NCBI GenBank assembly: GCA_009773515.1
Contig: WSXX01000009.1
Coordinates: 62,001 to 126,000 of the forward strand
From: Bacteroidota bacterium
Lineage (GTDB): Bacteria; Bacteroidota; Bacteroidia; Bacteroidales; Lentimicrobiaceae
Length of the DNA: 64,000 nt
Direction of reading: 5' to 3'
Positions 50,717-59,783 of this stretch are shown in pieces. Both the position numbers and the translations under genes were made by a program. A model generated the notes under the pieces. That model saw only the letters and a list, made by a program, of their open reading frames with translations, was not told where the DNA came from and searched no databases. The first letter of the stretch is position 1. Each line of letters begins with the position of its first letter.

Positions 50717-51898
50717 ATGAACACGAATGACAAAGGTTTCAACACCAAACTAATCCATGCAGGTGCTTTTGACGACGAATTCGGGAGCGCAACTGTTCCC
50801 ATCTACCAATCATCAACCTTCAGGTTTAAAAGTGCACAGGATGGTGCCGATTGCTTTTCAGGGAAAAGCGACGGATACATTTATACCCGCATCGGAAATC
50901 CAACAATCAGGGCATTTGAACAAAACATTGCTGCACTTGAAAACGGGTTCGACGGCATTGCAACCAGTTCAGGAATGGGCGCAATCACCAGCGTTTACAT
51001 GGCTCTGTTGGGTGCAGGCAGTCACATTGTAAGCTCTGATGCCGTTTATGGTCCGGCACGTGGTGTGCTCGAACAGGATTTCTCCAGATTTAATGTGGAA
51101 GCCAGTTTTGTAAATACTTCGAACACCGACAACATTATCGCAGCCATAAAACCCAACACCAAAGTTTTGTATATTGAAACTCCGGCAAATCCAACCATGG
51201 ATATTACCGATATTGTTGCCTGTGCAAAAATCGCAAAAGAACACAACCTGATTCTTGTGGTTGACAACACTTTCTGCTCACCTTACCTGCAGAAACCACT
51301 CGATCTGGGTGCAGATGTGGTACTCCATTCCATCACAAAGTTCATCAATGGCCATGCTGATATTGTTGGCGGTGTGATTGTAACAAAAGATCCGGAATTA
51401 TACAAGAAGATCAGGCATTCAATGGTTTACATGGGTTGCAATATGGACCCCACACAGGCATTTATGGTTATCAGGGGTGTAAAAACCCTTGCAATAAGGA
51501 TTGAGCGGGCCCAGGAAAACGCAATGAAAGTAGCTCACTTCCTGCAATCGCATCCTAAAGTTGCCTGGATCAGATATCCCGGACTGGAAGATCATCCACA
51601 ATACGAACTGGCATGTAAACAAATGAAAGGCTTTGGTTCAATGATGAGTTTTGGCCTTAAAGGTGGCTATGATGCAGGCAAGAAACTGATGGATCACCTG
51701 CATCTGGCAATTCTGGCAGTATCGCTTGGTGGCGTAGAAACACTCATTCAACACCCTGCCTCTATGACCCATGCGGCTGTAAGCCACGAAAATAAAATTG
51801 CCGCAGGAATTACCGACGATCTTGTCAGGTTTTCTGTTGGTATTGAAGATGTTGAAGACATTATTGAAGACCTGAGAAAAGGTCTGGAAACAGTATAA
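50717..51898 (+). CDS. Methionine gamma-lyase-like PLP enzyme
   Basis: The 393-residue protein is a cystathionine gamma-lyase-superfamily PLP enzyme with the Schiff-base lysine in SITKFINGHAD (Lys208), DNTFCSPYLQKPLDLGADVV, YTRIGNP and GVETLIQHPASMTH. Overall it resembles methionine gamma-lyase, which releases methanethiol from methionine or H2S from homocysteine. The cysteine that follows the active-site Tyr-Gly in Pseudomonas methionine gamma-lyase (Cys116) is Pro113 here, so other trans-sulfuration activities such as cystathionine gamma-lyase are possible. It is 16 bp after cobO and 11 bp before the flavoprotein. Release of sulfide or thiols would suit the sulfur metabolism seen elsewhere in the window. 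Confidence 0.82.
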   Translation: MNTNDKGFNTKLIHAGAFDDEFGSATVPIYQSSTFRFKSAQDGADCFSGKSDGYIYTRIGNPTIRAFEQNIAALENGFDGIATSSGMGAITSVYMALLGAGSHIVSSDAVYGPARGVLEQDFSRFNVEASFVNTSNTDNIIAAIKPNTKVLYIETPANPTMDITDIVACAKIAKEHNLILVVDNTFCSPYLQKPLDLGADVVLHSITKFINGHADIVGGVIVTKDPELYKKIRHSMVYMGCNMDPTQAFMVIRGVKTLAIRIERAQENAMKVAHFLQSHPKVAWIRYPGLEDHPQYELACKQMKGFGSMMSFGLKGGYDAGKKLMDHLHLAILAVSLGGVETLIQHPASMTHAAVSHENKIAAGITDDLVRFSVGIEDVEDIIEDLRKGLETV

Positions 51899-51909
51899 AA
51901 AACAAAAAA

Positions 51910-53265
51910 ATGAAAAAGACAGATGTATTGATAATTGGCGGAAGCGCGGCCGGAATGGTTGCTGCAGTAACAGGTAAATCATCGTGGAGTGATAAAAGCT
52001 TTATTCTGGTAAAGAAACAGAAGGACATGATGGTTCCCTGCGGTATCCCTTACATTTTTGGCACACTCGAAAGCAGTCAGCAAAACATTATGCCTGTGGA
52101 TACAATGCTGGCAAAATCGGGCGTCGAATCACTGGTGAATGAAGTAGTTGCCATAGACAAAGAGGCAAAAACCGTTACTCTTGATGATGGCCAGCTGATC
52201 GGCTACGACAAACTTGTAATTGCAACCGGATCAACTCCTTTAAAACCCGAATGGCTCAAAGGTGCCGATCTCGACAATGTTTTTGTGATACCGAAAGACA
52301 AAACCTACCTTGATGTAATGAAAGGCAAAATTGACAATCTGAAGAAGGTTGTTGTAATCGGAGCCGGATTTATCGGGGTTGAGTTTTCAGATGAACTTCA
52401 AAAAAATGGTCATGAAGTCTGGCTTATCGAAAAAGAAAAATCGATTCTGTATTCTGCCTTTGATGATGAAATTGCTTCAAGGGTTGCAGGCATACTTGAA
52501 AACCGCGGCGTTAAGATTATCACCGGAAACGGAATAAGCGAAGTAACCGGAACAACTAAAGCGGAAGGCGTAAGACTGGAGAACGGCGATATACTTGAAG
52601 CCGATGCAGTTATTCTATCAATGGGATATAAACCCAATACCGAACTGGCTGCAAAAGCTGGAATTTTTGTTGATGAAAGTGGTTTTATCGCTGTTGATGA
52701 ATATATGCGCACCCATGTTAAAGATATATTTGCGATTGGTGACTGTGCCCAGAAACGCGATTTTATCACACGCAAACGTGTTCCTACGATGCTTGCCTCT
52801 ACAGCTTGCGCTGAAGCCCGTGTTGCCGGAATGAATCTTTTCAACATACATGTTGTAAAAACTTTCAGCGGAACCATTGGCATTTACTCAACCGCCATAG
52901 GTGAATATGGATTTGGCACAGCTGGTTTAACTGAAAACAGAGCTGATGAAGAAAATATTGCCGTTGTAACCGGCGTTTTCGAAGGTATTGACCGTCACCC
53001 CGGAAATCTGCCTGACACCCACAAGCAATTGGTAAAACTGATTGTTGCAAAATACTCCGGCGTTATAGTTGGTGGTGAAGTAATTGGCGGGCTCAGTGCC
53101 GGTGAGTTAACCAATGTAATCGGTCTGGCGATTGAAAACCGCATGTCGATCAACGGATTACTCATTTCACAAATTGGCACTCACCCTTGCCTTACCGCAT
53201 CGCCGGCTGCATATCCACTGATCAAAGCTGCCGAAATTATTTCAGCAAAACTCAGAAATCTTTAA
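51910..53265 (+). CDS. CoA-disulfide reductase-like FAD oxidoreductase
   Basis: The 451-residue protein belongs to the single-cysteine group of FAD/NAD(P)H disulfide reductases (CoA-disulfide reductase, NADH oxidase, NADH peroxidase, persulfide reductase). It has GGSAAGMVAA at residues 10-19 for FAD, the redox-active Cys44 in MMVPCGIPY, a second Rossmann motif VIGAGFIGVE, and IFAIGDCAQ. Cys44 aligns with Cys43 of Staphylococcus CoA-disulfide reductase. The exact substrate (CoA disulfide, polysulfide, persulfide or O2) cannot be decided. The link to a thiol-releasing enzyme favours a sulfur substrate. A terminator follows at 53287-53322. Confidence 0.85.
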   Translation: MKKTDVLIIGGSAAGMVAAVTGKSSWSDKSFILVKKQKDMMVPCGIPYIFGTLESSQQNIMPVDTMLAKSGVESLVNEVVAIDKEAKTVTLDDGQLIGYDKLVIATGSTPLKPEWLKGADLDNVFVIPKDKTYLDVMKGKIDNLKKVVVIGAGFIGVEFSDELQKNGHEVWLIEKEKSILYSAFDDEIASRVAGILENRGVKIITGNGISEVTGTTKAEGVRLENGDILEADAVILSMGYKPNTELAAKAGIFVDESGFIAVDEYMRTHVKDIFAIGDCAQKRDFITRKRVPTMLASTACAEARVAGMNLFNIHVVKTFSGTIGIYSTAIGEYGFGTAGLTENRADEENIAVVTGVFEGIDRHPGNLPDTHKQLVKLIVAKYSGVIVGGEVIGGLSAGELTNVIGLAIENRMSINGLLISQIGTHPCLTASPAAYPLIKAAEIISAKLRNL

Positions 53266-53597
53266 CCATTTTTCCTGCCAACCTTCAAAACCCCTGTTGC
53301 ATTTTTTGCTTCAGGGTTTTTTATTTCTCCATACTAAAGTATCCTCGCGAAGCCACGAAATTTTAGTTCAGGTAATAATGCTGATCAATCAATACTACTT
53401 TCCTGAATAAGCGATTTAAAAAGTCAAATAAACATTCGGCCATTAGCATTGTTAATTTCTGATTCCAGGCGTAAGTCTTTAACCACTTGCATATTATCAT
53501 GCGTAAACGGAAGCCGTCAGATATTTCATCTTATTTACCTGATTGCTCCTGACTGCGCATGCTTTGATTTATTGTTTAACCAAAACCTGACTGAAAA
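53266..53597. other. 332-bp intergenic region
   Basis: Apart from the terminator at 53287-53322 I see no gene, RNA motif or promoter with both elements in this AT-rich stretch. Confidence 0.5.
53287..53322 (+). terminator. Terminator closing the NifX-MinD-cobO gene series
   Basis: AAAACCC(C)TG pairs with CAGGGTTTT, with one bulge, over a T-rich loop, followed by a T tract. It lies 22 bp after the flavoprotein gene. Confidence 0.75.
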
Positions 53598-54251
53598 ATG
53601 AAAAACTTTTATGGATTACCCAAACCAGGGATAAACACACTGGTTTCAGTACTTTTAATTACCACTTCCCTTCTGGTATTGAGTTCATGCAGCAAAGACA
53701 AAGATGACAATGGCACAGCGCTCGACACCGGCATCTCATGGCCCTCGCAATGGGTACTTGTTACCGATCGTGACGCTGAAAATTACAATTACATTTATTC
53801 AAACAATTCACAGATTTTATACAAAGGCGGGGTACCGAAATCTTACAGTATAAAATCATTGACTGAAGAAAAAGACTGCTATTTTCAGTTCAGTCCGGTT
53901 GCTGGTGCCGGTAACAATGTATTTACCATAAGATCTTATGAGAATCAGGATCACTGGTGGGGCGTTTACAAAACCAATTCTCCCTTTGGGGCTGAAGAAT
54001 GGTACCTTGGCGTTGATGAAGACGACGATATCCCGACGAACGACAATGTCCGGTTTGTATTACATTTTATGCCAAAACAAGATGGAAAGAACATGATTGC
54101 TATTGAAAGTTATTCGAAACGAGGATTTTACCTCGAGTTTCTGGGGCACACTTTCAGTGGCAATGGCTTGTCGTTTGTTGAGCATGACAAACCCGAAAGT
54201 GCAACACACTTTAAGATGTTAAAACCCGAAGGAGCAGGAATAGGGAAATAA
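53598..54251 (+). CDS. Lipoprotein of unknown function, beta-trefoil-like
   Basis: The 217-residue product carries a lipoprotein signal with a good lipobox (LSSC, cysteine at residue 31) followed by SKDKDDNG, the charged spacer seen in surface lipoproteins of Bacteroidota. The rest is short beta-strands with regularly spaced aromatic residues, such as FTIRSYENQDHWWGVY, ALxV-like turns and YLEFLGHTF, which suggests a beta-trefoil or lectin-like fold. I do not recognise a named family. It stands alone between two terminator-like gaps. Confidence 0.7.
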   Translation: MKNFYGLPKPGINTLVSVLLITTSLLVLSSCSKDKDDNGTALDTGISWPSQWVLVTDRDAENYNYIYSNNSQILYKGGVPKSYSIKSLTEEKDCYFQFSPVAGAGNNVFTIRSYENQDHWWGVYKTNSPFGAEEWYLGVDEDDDIPTNDNVRFVLHFMPKQDGKNMIAIESYSKRGFYLEFLGHTFSGNGLSFVEHDKPESATHFKMLKPEGAGIGK

Positions 54252-54354
54252 TTCTTAGGCTTACCGCAACATTATATTTCAGGACACGTTTTGCATAGAG
54301 TGTCGGGAGACAAGTATTCCCGGCACTTTACTATTTATTTAACTACAAAAATCT

Positions 54355-54960
54355 ATGCCTTCTAAAGTGATAGTATTCGACTTCGGTGGTGTGCTGATAG
54401 ACTGGAATCCCCGCAACCTTTACAAAAAAATATTTTCTTCAGAAACCGAAATGGAGTGGTTTCTTGAAAATATCTGCACTACAGAATGGAATCTCAGAAT
54501 AGATGCAGGAAAGCCATTTGCTGTTTCTGTCGCAGAACTGTCTTCTCAATATCCGGAGTGGACCACTGAAATTGAAGCATTTCATAAACAATGGCCCGAA
54601 ATGCTGGGCGGAGAGATTCCGGGGACAGTTGAAATACTGGAAGAAATTATTCAAAAAGGATATAAGGTTTACGGATTGACCAACTGGTCGGCCGAAACCT
54701 TTCCCATTGCACAAGGGCGCTATCCTTCGCTCAATTTAATGGATGGTATTGTTGTTTCAGGCGAAGAAAAGCTAATAAAACCAGATCCTGAAATCTTCAG
54801 GGTATTGCTGGAGAAATATAATCTGAATGCCGAAAACTGCATATTTATCGACGACAATCTGCACAACATTGAAGCTTCCCGCAAACTGGGTTTTGAGGCG
54901 ATACATTTTACAGATCCTGATGGACTAAGAGACGCACTTTCCTGGTTAGGAGTGCTTTAA
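54355..54960 (+). CDS. HAD-family hydrolase (YihX-like)
   Basis: The 201-residue protein has HAD motifs: motif I VFDFGGVLIDW with nucleophile Asp9 (the second Asp of DxD is replaced by Gly, as in the YihX-like group), motif II YGLTNWS, motif III lysine in EEKLIKPDPEIF and motif IV IFIDDNLHN. It probably dephosphorylates a sugar phosphate or related metabolite in the cytosol; substrate unknown. A DUF1697 gene follows 70 bp later. Confidence 0.9.
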   Translation: MPSKVIVFDFGGVLIDWNPRNLYKKIFSSETEMEWFLENICTTEWNLRIDAGKPFAVSVAELSSQYPEWTTEIEAFHKQWPEMLGGEIPGTVEILEEIIQKGYKVYGLTNWSAETFPIAQGRYPSLNLMDGIVVSGEEKLIKPDPEIFRVLLEKYNLNAENCIFIDDNLHNIEASRKLGFEAIHFTDPDGLRDALSWLGVL

Positions 54961-55030
54961 TAAATGGTTGCAGTTAAACTTTAGCTTTGCGGCGCTTTGC
55001 GAAACTTTCAATTTCATTAACCTTCCCATT

Positions 55031-55564
55031 ATGCAAACCTGGATAGTGCTTCTGCGCGGAATTAATGTCAGCGGTAAAAACCTGATCAAAATGTCAGCGC
55101 TCACTCAGGCTCTCTCTGATAGCGGGTTGAACAACATCCGTACTTACATTCAAAGTGGCAACATTATTTTTGAAAGTGAGGAGACAAATCCGGATGTAAT
55201 CTCAGGAATGGTTTCAAATATCATCAAAGCGCGATTCGAATACGATGTTCCTGCAATTGCCATCCTGCAAAAGGAACTGTTGCAGATTAGTAAATCGAAT
55301 CCTTTTTTCTCCATCAGCGATTTCGATCCGGCTTTTATGTACATTACTTTTCTGCATCGCCAACCTGAAAATGAGAAGATTGAAGCCATTGAAAAATTAT
55401 CGTTTCTGCCGGATATCTTCTCCATTCAAAAAAATGCAGTTTATGTTTATTGCCCGAATGGTTATGGCAAAACAAAAATCAACAATTCATTTTTTGAGCG
55501 AAAACTTGGCGTAATGGCTACAACGAGAAACATAGCCTCGGTGGAGAAGCTTTGCTATTTGTAA
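55031..55564 (+). CDS. DUF1697 protein
   Basis: From the ATG at 55031 the protein has 177 residues and starts with the DUF1697 signature TWIVLLRGINVSGKNLIKM and then GLNNIRTYIQSGNIIFES. An upstream in-frame start at 54968 would add 21 hydrophobic residues that are not part of the family and are rejected. The family is widespread, cytosolic and uncharacterised. Confidence 0.88.
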   Translation: MQTWIVLLRGINVSGKNLIKMSALTQALSDSGLNNIRTYIQSGNIIFESEETNPDVISGMVSNIIKARFEYDVPAIAILQKELLQISKSNPFFSISDFDPAFMYITFLHRQPENEKIEAIEKLSFLPDIFSIQKNAVYVYCPNGYGKTKINNSFFERKLGVMATTRNIASVEKLCYL

Positions 55565-55624
55565 ATGAACTGTTCTGTCATAAATACTGCCAAATCAAAT
55601 TATGCAGGGGATGTATGGAGGATT

Positions 55625-55939
55625 TTACTGATCAGATGTTCGTTCTGTCCATATTTGTGGATTCCTGCTCGTGTGGAAAATTGCAATAATTTTAATTGTG
55701 TGATTATCAACCAGGTAATAGATAACAAAAGGAAACCTTTTTAAAGTGAATCTTCTTATACTTTTATGAATCGCTTGATATGACAGAGGTGATACTTTAA
55801 TAATCTCAAAACAATCATCAATACTCTTAAAGAACGCATCAGCCAAATCAGGGCTGATTTTTAAATAATACTCATACGATTTATCGAAATCAGATTCAGC
55901 ATCTTGTGAAATCTTAACACTATAAGGCCCTGTCCTCAT
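55625..55939 (-). CDS. ParE/RelE-superfamily toxin
   Basis: The 104-residue product has the ParE/RelE fold: SVKISQDAESDFDKSYEYYLKISPDLADAF split around residues 7-36, a basic central strand RRFTLKRFPFVIYYLVD and the terminal strand IKIIAIFHTSRNPQIW. ParE members block gyrase and RelE members cleave mRNA on the ribosome; which applies is not clear. Its start overlaps the antitoxin gene by 20 bp, the usual antitoxin-first order on the minus strand. Confidence 0.87.
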   Translation of the reverse strand: MRTGPYSVKISQDAESDFDKSYEYYLKISPDLADAFFKSIDDCFEIIKVSPLSYQAIHKSIRRFTLKRFPFVIYYLVDNHTIKIIAIFHTSRNPQIWTERTSDQ

Positions 55940-56147
55940 ATTTTTTTTTTACAACATCCCATTTTTGATAAGATGTTTTTCCTTCTTCAACTTTTTGTAA
56001 ACGTTTATCAAGTAATTCTATGTGCTCAACAGGCAAATCAGAAGTTTCTTCTTTTACATCGATAATTTCAATATATTCAAAAGTCCGGATCAGATTTAAG
56101 AATTCGGATATATTCTTCTGACCTTTAATACTGATTGTTAGTTCCAT
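55920..56147 (-). CDS. Antitoxin partner of the ParE/RelE-like toxin
   Basis: The 75-residue protein is small and acidic, with an N-terminal strand-like segment and a C-terminal helix rich in Glu and Lys (RLQKVEEGKTSYQKWD), the part that would wrap the toxin. I do not recognise a named DNA-binding domain, so the assignment rests on size, overlap and gene order. Confidence 0.75.
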   Translation of the reverse strand: MELTISIKGQKNISEFLNLIRTFEYIEIIDVKEETSDLPVEHIELLDKRLQKVEEGKTSYQKWDVVKKKYEDRAL

Positions 56148-56250
56148 AATCTGAAAGTTTGCTTTACCAAAGATAAGTCATTTGATAATAATAGAAGAAA
56201 ACAACAATGCAAATAAATCCAAAATCCATTTTGTGATTCCCGGGTTAGAC

Positions 56251-56286
56251 AAAAAAGGCCATCTCCAATAATGAGATAGCCTTTTT
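56251..56286 (-). terminator. Terminator after the zinc metallopeptidase gene
   Basis: AAAAAGGC-c-ATCTC pairs with GAGAT-a-GCCTTTTT; both flanks allow a T tract, so it may work on both strands. It lies just past the metallopeptidase stop at 56308. Confidence 0.75.
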
Positions 56287-56307
56287 ATTATCTTCAGCAA
56301 TCGGGAA

Positions 56308-56985
56308 TTAATCTCTTCTGCCCATGTAAATCATGATGTAATAAAGCAAAGTAGCCAGCGAAGCCAGCGCAGCAACCACATAGGTGTAAGCAGCAAGGCG
56401 AAGCGCTTCCTGGGCTTTTGGCAGTGTAGCAGTAGTTGTTATTCCGCTGCCATCAAGCCAGGCAATTGCACGGCGGCTGGCATCAATTTCAACCGGAAGG
56501 GTAATAAAACTAAACAGTGTTGTTAGTGCAAACAAAACAATACCTGCAAGTAAAAGACCCGGAAATGTATTTACAAGAAGAATACCGGCAAGCAAAACCC
56601 ATTGCACGTAGCGTGATGAAAAGCTTACAACAGGAACAAGTTTGGAACGCATTTGCAGCCATGCATAAGCAGTGGCATGCTGAACAGCGTGTCCGCACTC
56701 ATGTGCAGCAACAGCAGCAGCTGAAATACTGCGGCCATGATAAACATCGGGACTGAGATTCACAGTTTTGTTGGCCGGATTGTAGTGATCGGTAAGTTCG
56801 CCCTGAACAGACATCACCTGAACATCAGACACCCCGCTATCGCGAAGCATTCTCTCGGCAACTTCCCGGCCGGTTATGCCATAGTTAACCGGAATCTTAC
56901 TGTAAGCCCGGAATTTAGATTTAAGTCTGGCACCAACAGCCCAACTGATGAGCATAAAGACACCAAATATCAAAAGGTAACCCAT
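56308..56985 (-). CDS. Membrane zinc metallopeptidase (YugP-like)
   Basis: The 225-residue protein belongs to the YugP/Zn_peptidase_2 (PF04298) family. It has an N-terminal helix, the zinc-binding HExxH motif as HECGH (residues 95-99) in AVAAHECGHAVQHA, and two or three C-terminal helices. It is expected to sit in the cytoplasmic membrane; substrates are unknown. It is transcribed alone. Confidence 0.9.
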   Translation of the reverse strand: MGYLLIFGVFMLISWAVGARLKSKFRAYSKIPVNYGITGREVAERMLRDSGVSDVQVMSVQGELTDHYNPANKTVNLSPDVYHGRSISAAAVAAHECGHAVQHATAYAWLQMRSKLVPVVSFSSRYVQWVLLAGILLVNTFPGLLLAGIVLFALTTLFSFITLPVEIDASRRAIAWLDGSGITTTATLPKAQEALRLAAYTYVVAALASLATLLYYIMIYMGRRD

Positions 56986-57126
56986 TTTTCGTTTGTTTTA
57001 TTTAGTTTAACGGCTTGATTTACACAAAAAGTCTGCCACATTCAGTTGTTGACATTATGGCAGAAAAGAGGTTTGTTTCGCGCGAAGCCACAGCGTTTGC
57101 TTTGTTCGCTTTTTATATTTCAAGAA

Positions 57127-57178
57127 GACCTGACAAGTTGAAAGCCTGTCCGCCTCGGTCGGAAAAACTTTTCAGGTC
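57127..57178. repeat. Inverted repeat GACCTGACAAGTT...AACTTTTCAGGTC
   Basis: Arms of 13 bp with one mismatch (57127-57139 and 57166-57178) enclose 26 bp in the intergenic gap between two minus-strand genes. The arm sequence is like a family of dispersed palindromic repeats common in Bacteroidota. Confidence 0.5.
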
Positions 57179-57211
57179 AACAATAAAACGCTTCGTTCGT
57201 CAAAGCCCCTC

Positions 57212-57745
57212 CTACTCCACCGGCACAATCGAAGGATCATGCCAACTGGCATACATGGTATAGCTTTTTGAGATGCGGTTTACCTGCCCTTCGAGCAACT
57301 TGGTGTCGATGGATTTGATTTTCTTTGCAGGAATACCGGCATATACACTGCCCGACTCAACCACGGTACCTTGCGAAACAACCGCTCCGGCTGCAATAAT
57401 TGAGTTGCTTTCCACCACAACATTGTCCATCACAATGGCGCCCATTCCAATCAACACATTATCATGAATTGTACACCCGTGAATTATGGCATTGTGCGCA
57501 ATGGATACGCTGTTGCCGATATTTACAGGCGATTTCTGATAGGTGCAGTGAATTACAGCGCCATCCTGAATGTTCACGTTGTTGCCGATTCGGATGTAAT
57601 GCACATCACCACGAACCACAGCATTGAACCATACGCTGCAATTGTCGCCCATTTCTACTTCGCCTACTACTGTTGCATTTTCAGCAAAGAAACAATTCTT
57701 CCCGAACTTCGGATGTATTCCTTTGACTGCTCTTATCAGTGCCAT
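57212..57745 (-). CDS. Gamma-class carbonic anhydrase family protein
   Basis: The 177-residue protein is a left-handed beta-helix with hexapeptide repeats. Metal-binding histidines fit the gamma-carbonic anhydrase pattern: His66 (AVIHC), His84 (SIAHN) and His89 (IIHG), the last two five residues apart as in Cam of Methanosarcina. It is a YrdA/CaiE-like short form. Such proteins form trimers binding zinc or iron; carbonic anhydrase activity is known for some members but not all. It is a single gene on the minus strand. Confidence 0.87.
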   Translation of the reverse strand: MALIRAVKGIHPKFGKNCFFAENATVVGEVEMGDNCSVWFNAVVRGDVHYIRIGNNVNIQDGAVIHCTYQKSPVNIGNSVSIAHNAIIHGCTIHDNVLIGMGAIVMDNVVVESNSIIAAGAVVSQGTVVESGSVYAGIPAKKIKSIDTKLLEGQVNRISKSYTMYASWHDPSIVPVE

Positions 57746-57921
57746 ATGTTTGGTTTATTTTTATGATTAAAAATGTGAATCCTGCTTTCCTCAGGTTTGC
57801 TGATCAAGGATTCTGAAGACACCTTCTGATTTCGCATTAATACTCCGGAAAGCGCATCATCCCTGAAAAGACTTTTGATTAAGCCTTATTTAAAATAACC
57901 CTTCATGTTCACAAATGTTTA

Positions 57922-59493
57922 CTATTCCTTATACACTCTGGGATAGTCAATGCTGTGATGCAATCCGCGGCTTTCCTTTCTGTCCATAGCCATTTGAATG
58001 ATAAGTCCGGCTACCACAATCATGTTCCTAAGCTCACAAATTTTCTCGGTAAGCACCGATTTTTCATAAAGATCTTCGGTTTCTTCCTGAAGAATCTGTA
58101 GTCTGTCATGTGCCCTTTTAAGCCTGAGGTTTGAACGGACAATGCCCACATAATTGGTCATTATGCCCTGTAGCTCTTTCAGCGATTGGGTAATCAGAAT
58201 CATTTCTTCGTTAAAAACAGTACCTTTTGCATCCCAGTCGGGCACAACATTCATAAACGGGTGACTCTTGAAGATGCTAATGGCATCCTGTGAAGCCCGG
58301 TGAGAGAACACAAGCGATTCGAGCAACGAATTTGAAGCCAGCCGGTTTGCACCATGTAAACCGGTGGAAGCACATTCGCCGGAAGCGTAAAGGTTTTTGA
58401 TGCTGCTGCGGGCAAACTTATCCACTTTTATTCCGCCACAGGTGTAGTGCGCAGCCGGCACAACCGGAATCATTTCTTTTGTCATATCAATGCCAATGCT
58501 CAGGCATTTTGCATAAATGGCAGGAAAGTGACTGAGGATAACCTGCATATCGAGGTGACGGGCATCCAGACAAACATAGTCATCTCCACTGATCTTCATT
58601 TCGTTATCAATGGCGCGGGCTACAATATCGCGGGGAGCAAGAGAAAGGCGTGCATCATACTTCTGCATAAACTCCTTACCGGCCATGGTTTTCAGCACAG
58701 CCCCTGAGCCACGTAATGCTTCTGTAATCAGAAAAGATGGTTTTTCTGCCGGATTGTAAAGTGAGGTTGGATGAAACTGAATAAATTCCATGTTTTCAAT
58801 TTCGCCTTTCGCCCTGCGAACCATAGCAATTCCATCGCCGGTAGCTACCGGAGGATTGGTGGTAACAGCATAAACATTTCCGGTTCCTCCTGTGGCCACC
58901 ATCGTGGTTCGGGCCAGAATGGTAATGATCTGGTGATTGAGCTTATTCATCACATAAGCGCCATAACAAGAAATATCAGGCGAAGTGCGCTCCACTTCTT
59001 CTCCCAGATGGTGCTGCGTAATCAAATCAATTGAAAAATGGTTTTCAAGAATCTCGATGTTCTTGTTTTCTTTCACCCTTTGAATCAGAATCTCTTCAAT
59101 TTCAGCGCCGGTCTGATCTTTGTGATGCAAAACCCTGAACTCAGAATGTCCGCCTTCTTTTGCCAGATCGTATTGCCCGGCAGGATTTTTGTCGAATGCT
59201 ACACCCCAATCTATAAGCTCTTTAACCCTGTCTGTTGATTCTGTGATGGTGATTTTCACAATTTCCGGATCGCTCAGTTCATCACCGGCAATCATGGTGT
59301 CGCGGATATGTTTGGCATAGGTATCCGGAGTGTACATAACCGCAGCTATGCCACCCTGGGCATATCGGGTGGCGCTTTCGCGTGCTTCACATTTGGTTAC
59401 AATACATACTTTTCCATATGCAGCAACTTTCAGCGCATAACTCAAACCTGCTATGCCCGTTCCTATCACCAGAAAATCAACTTTCTTTCGCAT
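57922..59493 (-). CDS. nadB: L-aspartate oxidase
   Basis: NadB oxidises L-aspartate to iminoaspartate, the first step of de novo NAD synthesis, using FAD and oxygen or fumarate. The 523 residues include VIGTGIAGLSYAL near the N terminus, ATRYAQGGIAAV, HREGGHS-like KEGGHSEFRVLHHKDQTG, the capping-domain region EFIQFHPTSLY and ASGECASTGLHGANRLASNSLLE split over residues 372-394. The usual partner nadA is not adjacent. A -7-like TAATTTTG is at 59516-59523 on the minus strand. NadK in the window uses its end product. Confidence 0.95.
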   Translation of the reverse strand: MRKKVDFLVIGTGIAGLSYALKVAAYGKVCIVTKCEARESATRYAQGGIAAVMYTPDTYAKHIRDTMIAGDELSDPEIVKITITESTDRVKELIDWGVAFDKNPAGQYDLAKEGGHSEFRVLHHKDQTGAEIEEILIQRVKENKNIEILENHFSIDLITQHHLGEEVERTSPDISCYGAYVMNKLNHQIITILARTTMVATGGTGNVYAVTTNPPVATGDGIAMVRRAKGEIENMEFIQFHPTSLYNPAEKPSFLITEALRGSGAVLKTMAGKEFMQKYDARLSLAPRDIVARAIDNEMKISGDDYVCLDARHLDMQVILSHFPAIYAKCLSIGIDMTKEMIPVVPAAHYTCGGIKVDKFARSSIKNLYASGECASTGLHGANRLASNSLLESLVFSHRASQDAISIFKSHPFMNVVPDWDAKGTVFNEEMILITQSLKELQGIMTNYVGIVRSNLRLKRAHDRLQILQEETEDLYEKSVLTEKICELRNMIVVAGLIIQMAMDRKESRGLHHSIDYPRVYKE

Positions 59494-59783
59494 TCTTGAT
59501 TTTATTTTCAGACTTCAAAATTACTACATAATAGCATCGGATATCCTATTATTGCTGTTAGTTCATTCACAACCGGAGGTTTCAACATATTTATCTAAAA
59601 ACTGTTCATTAAGTCTCCAGGATTCAATCCTTATCTTAAATACGCAGGTATGCCGCTTTTCAGGGCTTGACCTGATACCGGCCATGAATATCAATGCATT
59701 TCCGGGTCTTTGAAAAAGTTTCGCATATCTTTGCCATTAAAGAAAATCGATTTCTCCGCAACTAAACTGAACATCTTTATTCT

